Assembly (NCBI RefSeq): GCF_910589235.1
Contig: NC_060957.1
Span: forward strand, 14,450,367 to 14,514,366
Direction of reading: 5' to 3'
From: Vespa crabro
Lineage: Eukaryota > Arthropoda > Insecta > Hymenoptera > Vespidae
DNA length: 64,000 bases
In this document: positions 1 to 12,623 of the stretch, one piece after another
How positions within the stretch are numbered: the first letter of the stretch is position 1
Layout of the letters: every line of letters begins with the position of its first letter
Translations under genes and position numbers: made by a program
Notes under the pieces: generated by a model
Told to the model about the DNA's origin: nothing
Databases searched by the model: none
What the model saw: the letters and a program-made list of their open reading frames with translations, nothing else

Positions 1-40
1 TGCTTCCAACATTCATATAAAATCTTGTAAGATGTATTAC

Positions 41-632
41 CTCACGGTGCATATATATTATTACTGCAGTTTTGCGATCTTCATTAGGACATATGGTCGT
101 TAAAACTTGTGCCAAAGTGACATCTGGTAAAAAATCATTCATTAATCGTTCACCATTCTCTAACAGTATACCCACTGTAACTTTGGATGTGTTACGTGGC
201 TTTTTACAAGGTACCATTTCCACCCGTGCATTATTAGATAAACCAGTAAAACGTAATATGGAATTTACATCTAATATCTTATTGAAGTGCCTACAAAAGA
301 GACGGTGAAAATAATACAAAAATAAATTAAAATAAGTTTCAAACGTTACTCACTTAATATCATAATCGTTTGCATTATATCCATGCTTTTGGCAAACTTC
401 TTCCAACACCTATAAATGGAAATAAGTAAATTTGCCGGTTAATTTTTTTTTTTTTCTTTTCTTTTTTCTTTTTTCCATATAAATCTAATGTAAATTCAAA
501 TTCAAAAATCAACTTCAAATCGATATTAAATGTTAATCTATTTACTTGTAAAATAGTTGTATTTGGAGTAACTTGAACATTCTGTCGACGACCGTCGGGT
601 GTAAGAACGATGACACTTTTATTTGCCGCCAT
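41..632 (-). CDS. ASPSCR1: TUG / ASPSCR1 (UBX-domain tether protein), 5' part only
   Basis: Three exons are visible on the minus strand: 546-632, 354-409 and 41-290. The last ends at a probable GT donor and the rest lies beyond position 1. The protein starts MAANKSVIVLTPDGRRQNVQ and continues VLEEVCQKHGYNANDYDIK. This matches the N-terminal ubiquitin-like domain of TUG (human MAAPAGGGGSAVSVLAPNGRR...). Exon 3 continues with a region ending in VEMVP followed by a second ubiquitin-like stretch. The phases join cleanly (0, then AA|G = Lys). In the family, TUG holds GLUT4-type vesicles at the Golgi and binds p97/VCP through a C-terminal UBX domain, which is outside this window. It lies head-to-head with NAA60. 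Identification is from recognised sequence; the downstream splice at 40/41 is inferred. Confidence 0.85.
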
Positions 633-1139
633 AATAGATTAAATCTCAAGTGGTCATGCGACGAACCACAGAGCAAACAGCTGACTCAGAACTTTTCTAT
701 TTCTGACGATTCTCTTTCTCGCCCTCTCACCCTGTTATCTATTTGTTTCTCTTATAGTTGATCGAATTCAAGTTCCCGTTTGGCACTCTAATACTAACGA
801 TTTAACCTTTTAAACATACCATGTTCGTTACTCGCTGCATGAATTGTTGTTTTCGAAAAACGATAGCACATTGAAAAAAAAGAGTTTCTAAGTTCGACAA
901 TGGTACTTTTAGTTAATTGGCAAGAAAAGTATCAAATGCGATGAAGTGGCGACCCTGCTCTTTCGATTCTGCTCGCATTACGTCACGAGAGTTTACGTTC
1001 TCTTCTGGCATAAACAAACCTATGAAAACAAAATGTCTGCGAATCGCGTTATGTTTATTAACAGATGTTTGTATGCGACCTGACGTACTTCATATCGCCG
1101 TACAAATGATTCGTAAGATGCCAGAAAATTTGTGGCGTA
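633..1139. promoter_or_regulatory. Bidirectional promoter region, TUG / NAA60
   Basis: This gap of about 0.5 kb separates two divergent start codons, so it should hold both promoters and 5' UTRs. I see no TATA box well placed for either gene, as expected of housekeeping promoters. A plus-strand frame with an ATG at 942 stays open to 1156 and would overlap the NAA60 start at 1140. It would act as an upstream ORF only if transcription starts before 942. Confidence 0.5.
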
Positions 1140-2046
1140 ATGGCCGTGTCCTTTAACCGGTACCTTATCTTGCCGGAAATCGAAAAAAGTGAACTAGAGG
1201 TTGACTCGGGAAATAAGCGCGCGTACACGAATGAAAATTCAACAAGAAATTCGGCTGATGGCCCGACAACCCCCGTGACTTCTGTGACCGTCCCTCTTTG
1301 CGTTTTGGGCGAAGTTCAATTACGTTTTTTGTGCCCGGACGATTTAGAAGAAGTCCGTGCACTTTGCCAAGATTGGTTTCCCATAGGTGAGACGAATATT
1401 ATCTCAATTTACGCTTTAATATCTGTTAATATATGTTGGAAGAGAATGCGATAGTTCTGCCTTTACAGATTATCCAAATTCATGGTACGAAGACATAACA
1501 AGCTCTTCGAGATTTTATGCGTTAGCTGCGGTATACGGTGGAGTAATTATAGGACTTATTGTTGCTGAGATAAAGCCGTATGTCAAATTAAACGAAGAAG
1601 ATCGTGGAATTCTGTGTTCGAGTTTAGGGAAAGACTCTTTAGTTGGATATATACTTAGTTTAGGAGTACGCCGTACGTATAGAAGAAATGGTATTGCATC
1701 ATTATTATTGGAGCAGCTATTGGCACATGTCACTGCTCCGGAACGTTCTTCAGTGAAAGCAGTTTTCTTACATGTTCTATCTAGCAATGTGCCTGCTATT
1801 TTGTTTTATCAAAGGTGCCATTTTCGATTGCACAGTTTTTTACCATATTATTATTATATTCATGGAAAATGTAAAGATGGCTTTACGTATGTCCTTTACG
1901 TCAATGGTGGACATGCACCATGGGGTATATGGGATTGGATTCGACATTTAGTCAGGGCGATGGCTAGTCTTGGTCCATGTAGGGTACCTCGATGGATTTG
2001 GCAACGGCTTTTATGGGCTACCACTATACTTTCTTATCACAGATGA
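1140..2046 (+). CDS. NAA60: NAA60, N-alpha-acetyltransferase 60 (NatF)
   Basis: Two exons, 1140-1386 and 1469-2046, join in phase 1 (ATA G|AT TAT) to give a protein of about 274 aa. The core starts at LGEVQLRFLCPDDLEEVRAL and continues DYPNSWYEDITSS, close to human NAA60. The GNAT acetyl-CoA loop is seen as RRTYRRNGIASLLLE, followed by YILSLGV and FTYVLYVNGGHAPW. The C-terminus (WDWIRHLVRAMASLGPCR and on) corresponds to the amphipathic helices that bind human NAA60 to Golgi membranes. In the family it acetylates N-termini of transmembrane proteins from the cytosolic face. The extension of about 55 residues before LGEVQLRF is longer than in human NAA60; the first in-frame ATG after upstream stops was chosen, and a shorter form is possible. 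Confidence 0.93.
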
Positions 2047-2158
2047 TAAATCTTATGAGGCTGTGATATATCAAAAGAATATTAAGTTACAATTAAATTC
2101 ACATAAAAATATATACATATATAAAACTCCAAATGCAAATGAATTCAATATACAAAGA

Positions 2159-2190
<32 letters not shown>

Positions 2191-3165
2191 ATAACTGTAT
2201 AACTTATATGAACTGTTTGCATACGGTTTTGTTGATTAGATTTATATAAATATGGTCTATATATCGTAAATAATTAGTCCTTTTTACTTAGCTTTTGGCT
2301 GAACAAAGAAATAGTTTTTATTAACATGAAATACAAAATTGAAATTATTAAAAATAATTTTCTTTTCAAAACTATTAGCTTATGATATAAACTGCCAGAA
2401 GATTTGTACAAAAAATATAATTTATGCATTGAAATTGAATAGACATTTTATAGTGATACTTAGTTTCAAATAAGCAGAGAAAAAATCTACAAAAGTCTGA
2501 TCTGTATAAACGCATATGTGGTTAAACGTTCTAAAATTATTTTTAACTAAGTATTAAGTAAAATTAAACATTGTCCATAAAATGTTTATAATAATGTATC
2601 ATTTATTTATGTTTCACTGTATGGATATATATGAAATGAAACAACTAATGATCATATATTATAAATTTCTGGATTTTACCAATTGCTTTAATCAATAATG
2701 AACTTTGGAAAAACATAATAGAGTTCGTAAAAATAATGAATGCGATAGAATTGTATAATGAAAGCTTTAATGAATCAAAAAAATACATGTTTTATTTTTT
2801 TTCCTATGCATAGCTGATATATTTTGAACATAGAAATTAATATTTCTCTTATATTTCCTTTAATGCCTTCATTATTTATTTTTATATATAAGTTTTAATA
2901 AGAATATGCAATTACTTTAAGCTCCAACTTTAACATGAAATGTTGATAAAATTCGTGAACGTGAATGCGTGTATTTATACATAATGTAAATAAATACGAA
3001 ATGTACCAGAATAGTTCAATTAGATTGTATATAACATTGTAATGATATTGTTTGTAATAAATTGACATGTTATAACATTGCTTCGTTTTTGTGACATATT
3101 TTTAAGTTTCCTGAACTGCGGAAGCGCAGTTATGTTGTTCTCTTTTTTCTTTGGTAATATATATA

Positions 3166-3224
<59 letters not shown>

Positions 3225-3475
3225 CAAGTTATGCTTCAGATGAACGTATACGTGCATAACCTTTCATTTAGATTAAATGTAATGTTTCAGTTGATAAATC
3301 GATCAAATGGCCCTTATTTAAATTTATTTATCTACAAACATTTTATCTATGATTCGCTATATGTCAAGATCAGTTAAGGTGTTTATCTATGGCATATCCC
3401 GATGTATCGTTATCGTAGTTATTTGCGAGTTCGAATCTCTTTACATAGTCTCCGTGAATTACGACATTACGAATA
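2047..3475. other. NAA60 3' UTR / intergenic, AT-rich
   Basis: No gene is supported here. The stretch holds an A-rich run at 2157-2192, generally AT-rich DNA that may include a long NAA60 3' UTR, and a TA dinucleotide repeat at 3156-3222. The last 100 nt before 3476 should hold the NUDCD1 promoter or 5' UTR. Confidence 0.6.
3156..3222. repeat. (TA)n microsatellite
   Basis: About 67 nt of nearly pure alternating T and A, interrupted once by GTG near 3171. Confidence 0.95.
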
Positions 3476-5348
3476 ATGACAAAAATAATAGAATTACGCC
3501 CTGATAGATCTCTTTTAAATCCACGTTTTGAAAAGTATCAATTCTCTCCAGACGTTGTTCCTGTGAAATCTGAAATAAGTTTGGAAAATGGTACATATAT
3601 AACCTATATTTCTATTAACAATTTGATTAACGTTAAGATTACACGAATTAAATATATTTCAGATGTATTTAGGTTAGAATTGAGTCCCGATCAAGAATCT
3701 TGGTTGGAGGTAAGGTTATTTGCACTTCACAATCATTTATTTAAAAACCCTTATGATACATCATGTTGGTTTATGGATAAAGAATATATAATTTGGCGAC
3801 TGAATAAAAATGGATCTCTTCAGAAAATACATAAATTATATACTTCTAATACTAAATCATCAAAGTCATTATACAACCCATCGATTGGATTTACTGTCAA
3901 CAGCGTTGTAGTAATTTCCAATGGAGATAGCAGGCTCCATTTATTAAAAGAAGATAAATCTGGCCATGTTAAAGCATTTCTGTTAGAAGAAGCAGAACCT
4001 GGAGTTATTTTAGATGTTCGATATGTACAAACTAAATCTCAAGTTATTGTTACATTATCATCTATTGCTGATGATAATGGAAAAAAGTGTACAAAGCTTA
4101 TATTATTATTTTATACTTGGCAACAATCTGATAAAAATCAAGAAACTTTTCATTTATCTAACAAACAAGTATTAAAGGTACGAGGTACCGTAGAATATGT
4201 ATTTATAGAAGAAAATGGTGACCATTTACATTCAATTTGTCAAAATAATATTACTTTTGAATCTAACAATCAAACAATCACAGAAAGTAGTATAACGGAT
4301 ATAGGCGATAAAGAACATATAAAAATTCCTAAATATTGCTGGTCTCAAGATGAAGATTCACTCACAGTTTGGATTAAAATACCTGAAAAATATTATCAAA
4401 GCCAGGCAAAAGTTAATGTAAAATCAACTGAAATATTAATTACTGTAAATAATAATGTTTTAATACAAGGTGAATGTCAACACAGATTAGATGAGAAACT
4501 TACAACTTGGAAACATGAGAAGGATACATTAAAATTGGATTTAGTAAAGTTTCAAAGTGGTTTAATGTGGAATGAGTTAATTAAAGGCGATACAGGGGGT
4601 GAATGTTTGTCAAATGAATCACTAGCAGCTGAAATTCATTCTAGGTATTATTGCTATTTTATTTTGTATCATTTTACATAGATATATTTACATGTTTTAT
4701 ATTATTTGTAGATTAGCACATCTATGCTCTGAAAATCCAGATGCACCTGGTGGCGAAGGTCAACCATATCTAGGATTTAATTCTGAACAATTGGAAGAAT
4801 GCGACATAGAAGGAAAAGATAACATTCTGCAAAGAATAAATCTTATATCGCAGAAAACGACACATATAGCCACTCTTGGAACAAATAATCATGTATTATT
4901 TACATATAAAATGAAATTTGGACAGGCAATATGTCTCAGACACGATCATGATGGCTGCCTTTGGATTACGGATATTGTAGAAGACAATGTATGGAATATA
5001 AAACATACTACAACATTCCCAGGTTTTGGTTATGTTGAAGCAAGTAAAAGTAATAAAAAATTTTGTGTATGTTCTCCAGGTAAGATTTATATTTACTTAG
5101 ATCTTTCAAACTTTATTTTTCATTCAATGGTATATTTTCCAGATGGTTCTTATGTTGCCATAATAGAACATACAAGACATGTTTTTCTTTATGAAAAACC
5201 TGAAAGTGGTTCCGAGATAAGTAAACAATGGATTGTAGATTTGGAATGTGATCCTTCATCTTCTATCATAATGGGAGCAGTTGCTACAAATAAATATTTA
5301 ATAATACTTACTAAAAACAAATTATACCATTTACAAATTTATCCATAA
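3476..5348 (+). CDS. NUDCD1: NUDCD1 (NudC domain-containing protein 1)
   Basis: Four exons (3476-3590, 3663-4644, 4712-5079, 5143-5348) give 556 aa; human NUDCD1 is 583. Matching segments are LNPRFEKYQFSPD at the N-terminus, the CS/p23-like domain near residues 270-370 (YCWSQDEDSLTVWIKIPE ... GLMWNELIKGDTGGE), then LEECDIEGKDN, KTTHIATLGTNNH, CLRHDHDG and GYVEASKSNKKFC. The ends of the protein form a beta-propeller-like fold in the family, and NUDCD1 is an Hsp90 co-chaperone linked to the DHX15 helicase. Introns 1 (72 nt) and 3 (63 nt) are multiples of three without stops, so an unspliced reading looks like one frame. I removed them because the family alignment skips them (LEN-D-VFRLELSPDQ; CSP-D-GSYVAI). 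A possible AATAAA lies at 5636-5641. Confidence 0.93.
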
Positions 5349-5448
5349 AATTTTATATACTTTTTACTATACTCTGTACATATTGATTGATATTTTGTGT
5401 ATACATTAACTATGTATAAATTGTGTGCATGTATGTGAATAAACGCGT

Positions 5449-5486
<38 letters not shown>

Positions 5487-5988
5487 ACACACACACACAC
5501 ACAATACCCGCGTACATAATAAATAATTTGCTCTATCTCTGTTTTAATGACAAACATTATGACAATGTTAAATGATATCATACATGATTAATATATATTT
5601 GGGCAAAACAAAATACCGCTAAAGAAATATTATAGAATAAAGTTGCATGCATATTGTAACAAGGTGTTTTATTTAGCTTTATAAAGAAAAATTGATTATT
5701 TCATATAAAAGTTTTATCCCTTGTACCGAAAACGTACAAGTTAATACAACTCAGTATATGTAATCACGCTTTGTCATAGATTTTATTAGAATAATAACTT
5801 AAATCTGTTAACCTAACAAAACAAAATTAATTAAAAATTTCTGCTTAAATAAAGTATGAGCAGAAATGATGAGTATCATTATTATAAATAATGAAAGATT
5901 TTCTTTTATATTATATATATTTAACCATATGTAGGTTGGTATATATATCATATGTCTAAACTCTTGCTGTTTGTGTCATAATCATTTA
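5349..5988. other. Convergent 3' region, NUDCD1 / CMTR1
   Basis: The two genes end towards each other here. A possible poly(A) signal for NUDCD1 is at 5636-5641 and one for CMTR1 (TTTATT on the plus strand) is at 5782-5787. A CA microsatellite of about 54 nt with one TA interruption lies at 5449-5502. No further gene is seen. Confidence 0.65.
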
Positions 5989-8900
5989 TTATCTATTTGT
6001 TCCTAAACATTTTGCTCTAACAAATTGTACTACAGCTTCCATAGAAAGTGTTTCATCGTGGGGCCAAAACCATATAATACTATTAGAAAATGTTTCTTCA
6101 AATTTAGCTTCTGCTGCTGGTGGTCTTCGTATATCATAATGTGATTCATTAGTTTTGCTATTATGAACGTATGTTTCATTTTGACTTCTACTCTTATATC
6201 GAAACCAAGGTCGACTAGTACTTCTTAAAAAGATAACACTTTTTGGTACGAAGTATGGTGTATCCTCATCATCTAGAAATGTTCTTGGTATATCACAAGT
6301 TAATTCTGGACGATTATTTTTCATAAGACGCTGAATAACTTGTAGTTTTTTATCAATATCAGGATCAAAGGGATATAATTCTTTTGCACGTACTCTTGCA
6401 AAATCATTGGGAGATGGTTTCCATAAGGCTTCACAAAATTTTTTTATAAGTTCATGCCTGGAATATATTATGATTAGAAAATATAAATTGATATGTTGGT
6501 AGTTTTGCCGAAAGAATTGTTGTAATTAAATATGCAAATAAATATTTGATAAATATAAACATTGTATACATTTTCTTTAACGTAGCTTTGATTAGATAAT
6601 ATATACACATACCTGTCTGGTAAGTATTTTTGACTGATGTCTTCTCCGCCCAATATCCAACCATCTAAAATATGCAGTGCAAATATTTTGTGTTGACTCT
6701 TCCTTTCTTTTGTAGTTTCACTTATTACTTCAGCATATACAAGTGTGTCAGGAGGTAATTCTATTTTAAGATCATTAATTTGATCCCAACTATTCTTTGT
6801 ATAACGATATACTTTTCTTCTTCCCATACTCATATAAAATGTAGCCATTTTATCGGATTCTATAAATTGTCCAGTACCACAAGGTGTACATAGCCAATCA
6901 TATGGCGAAGATAATATAGTGTGCTTAATATTTTCATTTGTTAATTTTTGTGGCTGATATGAAAGTAGAGTATCACGATCTTTAATGAGAAGTTTAATTT
7001 TATCTTGTGGTTTATAAAAAGGTGGTAATGTACGACTTTCATCTGGCAGTTCCCAATATTCTAAACATTGTCGTCGCATATCTGCTTGCCTTGGTTCCAA
7101 AAGTGCATTATCTTCACAAAAAGCAGCTATTTTGAGAAGACCTATAATTTGTTTCTTTCCAAGTTCATTGTTGGATCTTCTCAAATATTGGAGAAATTCT
7201 TTTTCCATTTCCAATTCTTCTAATGGAACTAATTCCATGACATCCTTATCTTTGTCTGACTTCAATAATAATTTATTTCCATGAAATAAATACTTCATAA
7301 TATCATGTGTATCATGACGTTTTCCTTTGCATATCAGATATCTTTCAGAATTTGCCGGTCTTGAAGTATTTGGCTTACAAATACATATTTCGTCGAAACA
7401 ACGATACATCAAATATACTAATCCTGCACTGAAAGGCGTAAAGAGATCAAATAGTTTCGTTACAAAATTACCGCCATCTCTTACTATCATTAAGGCTACT
7501 AAGCATTGACACAAATATAATTGTTTCGATAAAATTTCTTGAATATTTTCTTGTCCTTCAACTGAAAATCCACCATCTGACATCATAAAATGTACACCCT
7601 TGCCATGAGTATGTTTCATTATTAAATCTCTAAAAGCCTCCTGGTTACTTGTGTCAAATACATCACCATTGCCCTTTGGACCATAAAAGGTATGAAAAGT
7701 TTCTGGCGATCCGGCATAGAAATCACCTAGTTGAAAATCATTCTCATTTTTTAAAGTAAAACCAAATCCTTTAGCGTGCCATTTTTTCCTCCATAAAACG
7801 TATTCACTAAAGCCACCCGGACCAGCGCATACGTCCGCAAAATACAATAGCTCGTTACTTTTTAAATTAGCCGGCCTTGTAAATAGAAAATCGCAAGCTT
7901 TATCCATGTTTGCCATTTTGACAGCAGCACGATTTAAAAAGAATGCACCTCTAATTGTTTCATATGGATTGGAACGTGTTCTTGCTTTACGCATTTCTAC
8001 TTTATCTATCCTATTAAATATTGTTTTTGAATTTATGATATCTTTCACTATTTTTGATTCGCAAAATTTAGTTTCATTATGTATCGTATCTTTTTTTGGA
8101 CCCAATACCATCCAATCGTGCATTTCTTTTGTAGTTAATGCATGATGGTGTGTATTTTGTAACCATTCCATATCTTCTTTAATCTGTATTATTTCTTCTT
8201 TAGGATCCCACTTAAGGCTCGCAGCTTCAAGTTCAGGATAAGAATGACCGATACCTCGGCGTCCACGTTGCATTGAAGTTTGTACTGGCTCCAATCGACC
8301 TTGATTATGTTTTCCAAGACCTTTACCAGCCTGATATCCCATTTTTTCCATCATAAGCTCTGCTTTTCCCTTTCCATTAGTAGCATTACCTGTTGTGTTT
8401 GACGTTACATTTCCTATTTTTTCCAAACAAATTTTCTTGGAAGAATTCTCTTCGTCGCTATTATCATTCACTTTTAATGACTTATTATCGTCAAATGATT
8501 CATTGTACTTTATTTTACCACTTTTCGGCATATTGAATGCAGATGTATCTTCGCTGAAATTTGCTGTCATCTCGTATGAACTTTCAAATTGACTTTTATT
8601 AAAATCATAATAAGATCCTAAATGACTTTGTCTATTCTTCTCGTGGCTTTTATCAATATTATATCCCATATTGTCTTTCATAAATCCTCTATTTCTATCG
8701 TCATCATATGAATTATTACACGTTTTTTGATCGTCATTATCTGTATCATCATCAGTCGATATATGACGTCTTTTAATTCCTTTTGACATATTGGAAACAG
8801 ATGCTTCAGTACTGAAAGGTGAGGTCATGTCCTGTATTCTATCAACCTGTGTACCTTCATTGAAGTCTTCAAAATATGAACCATGTTTTATCTCGAATTC

Positions 8901-9433
8901 AGGATCATTGTCAGTTTCATTACATTTTTTTGAATAGTCACCTTCATAATTGTTAGAATTCGATTTAGAAGCTTCTTTTTCCCTATTAAGATTTGACATT
9001 ACGTCAGTTCCTTTTTTGCTCCGTTTCTTTTTCTTAACCGTACTTTCAGAAGCTGAAGTACGATATTTCTTTTTCGTTTTTGATTTGAAATTACTCTGTG
9101 TATCATGATATCTCGTAACTTCATTGTCATTATAGTCACCATCATTTCCATCTGAAGTAAAAGAGATGATCGTTATAAATAAAATTTAAAATAATTCAAT
9201 GGTACAGAAAGTAAGGTATTATTGAAGTAGATATACGATTGAAAAATACTTCTTGCTATTGAACTCTATATACAAATTTAATATCTTTCAGGATCAAAAA
9301 GATATTATTATGTATTTATTTAAAGAGACACATCTGAAATCTAATTGTGATAATGTATTAAACAATAATTGTACATACCATATTCATTCTCTGACAGAAA
9401 AAGATCATTGTTAAAGTTACTTATTTTATCCAT
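5989..9433 (-). CDS. CMTR1: CMTR1, cap-specific mRNA 2'-O-ribose methyltransferase 1
   Basis: Three exons (9379-9433, 6613-9151, 5989-6457) give 1020 aa; human CMTR1 is 835. In order: an acidic, Ser/Asn-rich N-terminus of about 275 residues with basic runs (KSKTKKK, KKKKRSKKG) suggesting a nuclear signal; a G-patch near residues 280-320 (MMEKMGYQAGKGLGKHNQGR); the RrmJ-type SAM domain with FADVCAGPGGFSEYV near 455; the catalytic-Lys region GGNFVTKLFDLFTPF near 585; SRPANSERYLICKG; and the C-terminal guanylyltransferase-like and WW-like part ending WFWPHDETLSMEAV. In the family it methylates the first transcribed nucleotide of capped mRNA in the nucleus. An internal ATG at 8999 is a possible later start, but frame and splice sites extend cleanly upstream to 9433. 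The larger size is due to the disordered N-terminus. Confidence 0.93.
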
Positions 9434-10328
9434 TATACTTTTATTAATACTAATTGTTCACAAAGATTCTTTGTTTCATTCCGTTATAATAACATTAATC
9501 AAAACCAAATAATACACATTTTGCACTAAACTTTTTACTCGAGATTATTTGCAACGCGTCGCAGGTATAAGACGCTCTTTAATGCGTGGTGTCTACCAAA
9601 GCACTATTCAATTCGAGATATCGCGATAAGCAACTTCACGTCAAACCATTTTTACCAACTGTAAAAAATTAATAAGATGAAATCACATCGATCTATATAT
9701 TTCTAGAGTTTAGATTAATTATTAATAATTATATCAAAGTGTTACCTTATAATTTGATTTGAACAAAAAAAAAAAAAAGAAAAAAAATAATAAAATCTGT
9801 TAATTAAAAAAAGGTGCGATATGCGAGCAAAATAATTTTCAGGCGCAAAAGTGATATTGACTATTTCTTGTCGTATAGTTGCAGGCTTGAATATCTCGTT
9901 GGTCGGATTACTTTCACTTTTATAACGGGTGATTCATCAATTCATCAATTTTTACGGAAAAAAATCCAACCTGTAGAAGCCCTAAATCGGCCCTACGGTC
10001 AAAAAGGTTCATTTTTTACGTCCAACAATTTCTACCGTTGACTTCGATAGGACAGAGTTAAAATTTAAATATTCCAATGCATGCGTAGAATAAAAATTGC
10101 TAAAACTATTATTTTAACAAGATATTCATTTTTTCTTTTTTCTTTTTAGTTATTTGCGCGAGACCAGCCCTCAGTGTCTAATGTTAGGTTTCTTATTTAT
10201 AGGTTGAAGTAAATAATGAAACACTGCATTATACTTATGACTAATGAATCTCTGGACAATACAGATATATGATCATAGGCAAATATCATTAATATATTGA
10301 GAGGAGAAATAAGAATGGGACATCTGGA
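9434..10328. other. CMTR1 promoter side and ZC3H15 3' UTR
   Basis: Both flanking genes are on the minus strand, so this holds the start region of CMTR1 and the 3' end of ZC3H15. An A-rich run lies at 9766-9790. No coding region with homology or splice signals was recognised. Confidence 0.5.
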
Positions 10329-11694
10329 TCACTCCTCTAAGTCCAGGTCCCCTAATTCTTCTTCTAAATCTTCTAAATCTTCTTCCATAAATAGATTTTC
10401 ATTTATTGCTAAGGCAGTTGCACCTTCTCCTACAGTCACTGTTTGAAAGGAAAATGGCAGATTATTAAAGGGCCATTATCATTTTTATAAATTGTTAATT
10501 TATAAAGTATATTACCAGTACTATCTTTATTGTCTTCAGCAGTACCATTAGCTTTCAAACGATCTGTAGATGCAACTGTTATACCCGTAGTATCAGTCTC
10601 ACTAGCTTCAAAGGCAAGTCGTTCCATATCAAGTTCCCTATATTCAATCTTATCTTCTTCTTCATCTTCCTCACGCACATAACTAGATATTGCTTCATCA
10701 CCATCATCAATACCTGATCCAAACAAATTTATATAATGCAAATATATGAAATTAATTATAATTGTGGTCAACTTAAAGTATATAATGCTAATATAAGTAC
10801 CATCTCCAGCAGCAAGTTCTGGATTGAAGTAGAACATTTCACGACCGGATATACCCACTTGACGACCTGCTTTATAATCATTTCTTCGTTTTTCTTCATC
10901 CTTGATAGCTTGTTCTTTCTTTTCTTGTAATTTTCTCTTTTTCCAAGCCAAAAAGGTTTCTAAAGTTATTTTTGTCTGCAATGTACGAAAATTGAGAAAA
11001 TATTTCATTTCGAGGAATATTATTAGGTTTAATTAAATTTACAATAGTTTAATAAATTGAACAAATTTTATAAGAATATAAACATACCTGATTAGGTCCT
11101 AAATTTGCTCTTTCCCTCTCGATTAGATCCTCCAATGAAATTTCATCTTTCTTATCCTCTTTCTTTTTATCTTTCTTAAGAACAAAACCAGGTGGCAACG
11201 CGTGTCTGTATATACACTTTTGACCAACTGGACATTCCCAAAACCATCCATACTTTGATTTTTCTACTGCTCCTAAGAAATGTTTACAGATCTACAATTT
11301 AAACGTATTTAATATAATATTATATTACATTATATTAATATTAATTAAATAATAATAAAGAGCATACAATATCTGTAGTAGGTCGTTGACCACTTCCCCC
11401 ATGTTTCTTCTCTACAACCTCTTTTAATTTGTCTTCGTCCCATTTATCCATGGTGTCTGCTTCTTTATCATCGTCCCTCATATCACAATATAGAGATCGT
11501 TTCTCTGCTTTGCGTTCTATACTTAAGTCATGAGAAAATTTACACTTATCTCCTTTTCCGCATTGTCCTTGTTTAAAAAATGCACATATAACAGATTTCG
11601 GATCCGTACCTGTACATTCCAATTATATTAAAACATCTCCAAAAAATTCTTAGAAATAATAAATTCATTATCATAATTGATTATAATTATAATG

Positions 11695-11755
<61 letters not shown>

Positions 11756-12207
11756 AAATAAATTTTATCAGAAATTACTTTTGTCTATCTTTTGTGCTTG
11801 AACTGGTTTGAAAATAAGTGCCAATTCTTTCTGTTCTCTCAATTTTTTTTCCTTTTCAAGTTTTTTAGCATTAGGATCTTCTATCTTACGTGGATTAACA
11901 CCACCAGATTTTACTTGTTTTTCTACTTGTTGTATAAATTTTTGCTGCTTTGCACCTTTTTTATTTTTTATACCAAATGTTTTATCCTACGAATAAAATA
12001 TAAAAAGACATATGTGTTAGTAATATGTGATAGTAATATGCATAGAACATTATTATAACAAATTATTACTCGTGTTATTTACACGTGTGCATCGATACGA
12101 GGAACGATTTTTAACAAAGATACGATACTTTTACATACTTCAATTACTTTTTCCTTCTTCTTTTGTTCCGCCTTTTTACTCGGGGCAGGTGCTTTTTTAG
12201 GTGGCAT
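10329..12207 (-). CDS. ZC3H15: ZC3H15 / DFRP1, DRG1-binding zinc-finger protein
   Basis: Seven exons (12139-12207, 11779-11986, 11368-11609, 11088-11291, 10801-10975, 10516-10713, 10329-10438) give 401 aa; human is 426. The start MPPKKAPAPSKKAEQKKKEK is nearly the family signature. Two CCCH fingers follow: one around CAFFKQGQCGKGDKCKFSH and one around CKHF...GWFWECPVGQKCIYRH. Then come RHALPPGFVLKKDKKKEDK, ISLEDLIERERANLGPNQ and TLETFLAWKKRK, the segment that binds the GTPase DRG1. The acidic end DLEDLEEELGDLDLEE also matches the family. It is a cytosolic translation-associated factor that stabilises DRG1. Intron 2 (11610-11778) contains a pure poly-A tract. It lies head-to-head with EIF3E, another translation gene. 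Confidence 0.95.
11695..11751. repeat. Poly-A tract of about 57 nt in ZC3H15 intron 2
   Basis: An uninterrupted A run on the plus strand, that is poly-T in the sense of ZC3H15. Because it is T in the gene's sense and lies about 80 nt upstream of the 3' acceptor, it could act as an extended pyrimidine tract. No retroposon body or target-site duplication was seen beside it. Confidence 0.95.
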
Positions 12208-12575
12208 CTTATTAAATTTTTAAATTCACAAAGCCACTTGAAATTTAAAAATATATCAAATATTGTTCATAGAACGTTGGCATTGCTAACCTACTATACG
12301 TTCATCGGATCGCCGGAGCGACTAAATTACTGATGAAAATGTTTAATAGTATGTAGTTCGATCAGGCTCTTAAATATTACAAAGGCAGAGTACCCTATCC
12401 TATCGTGTGACATTTAGAAACTTTAGAAAGTTCTACCAGTACCAGTGTATGGGTAAGTTTTCAATTTAAATACGTTTCTACTTTTTAAATTATAAGATGC
12501 GTATATATACGAGCTTGTATTAAATCAATGAATATCTATTTTATACAAAAGTTTTATTCATTTTTGTAAATAGAA

Positions 12576-12623
<48 letters not shown>

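Noticed and set aside
1165..1362. Minus-strand frame inside NAA60 exon 1
   Set aside because: Shadow of the NAA60 coding frame.
3420..3450. Possible tRNA B-box (GAGTTCGAATCTC)
   Set aside because: No matching A-box, acceptor stem or anticodon arm in the surrounding 80 nt.
11695..11751. Poly-A tract as the tail of a retroposon
   Set aside because: No element body or target-site duplication flanks it; it behaves as a mononucleotide microsatellite in an intron.
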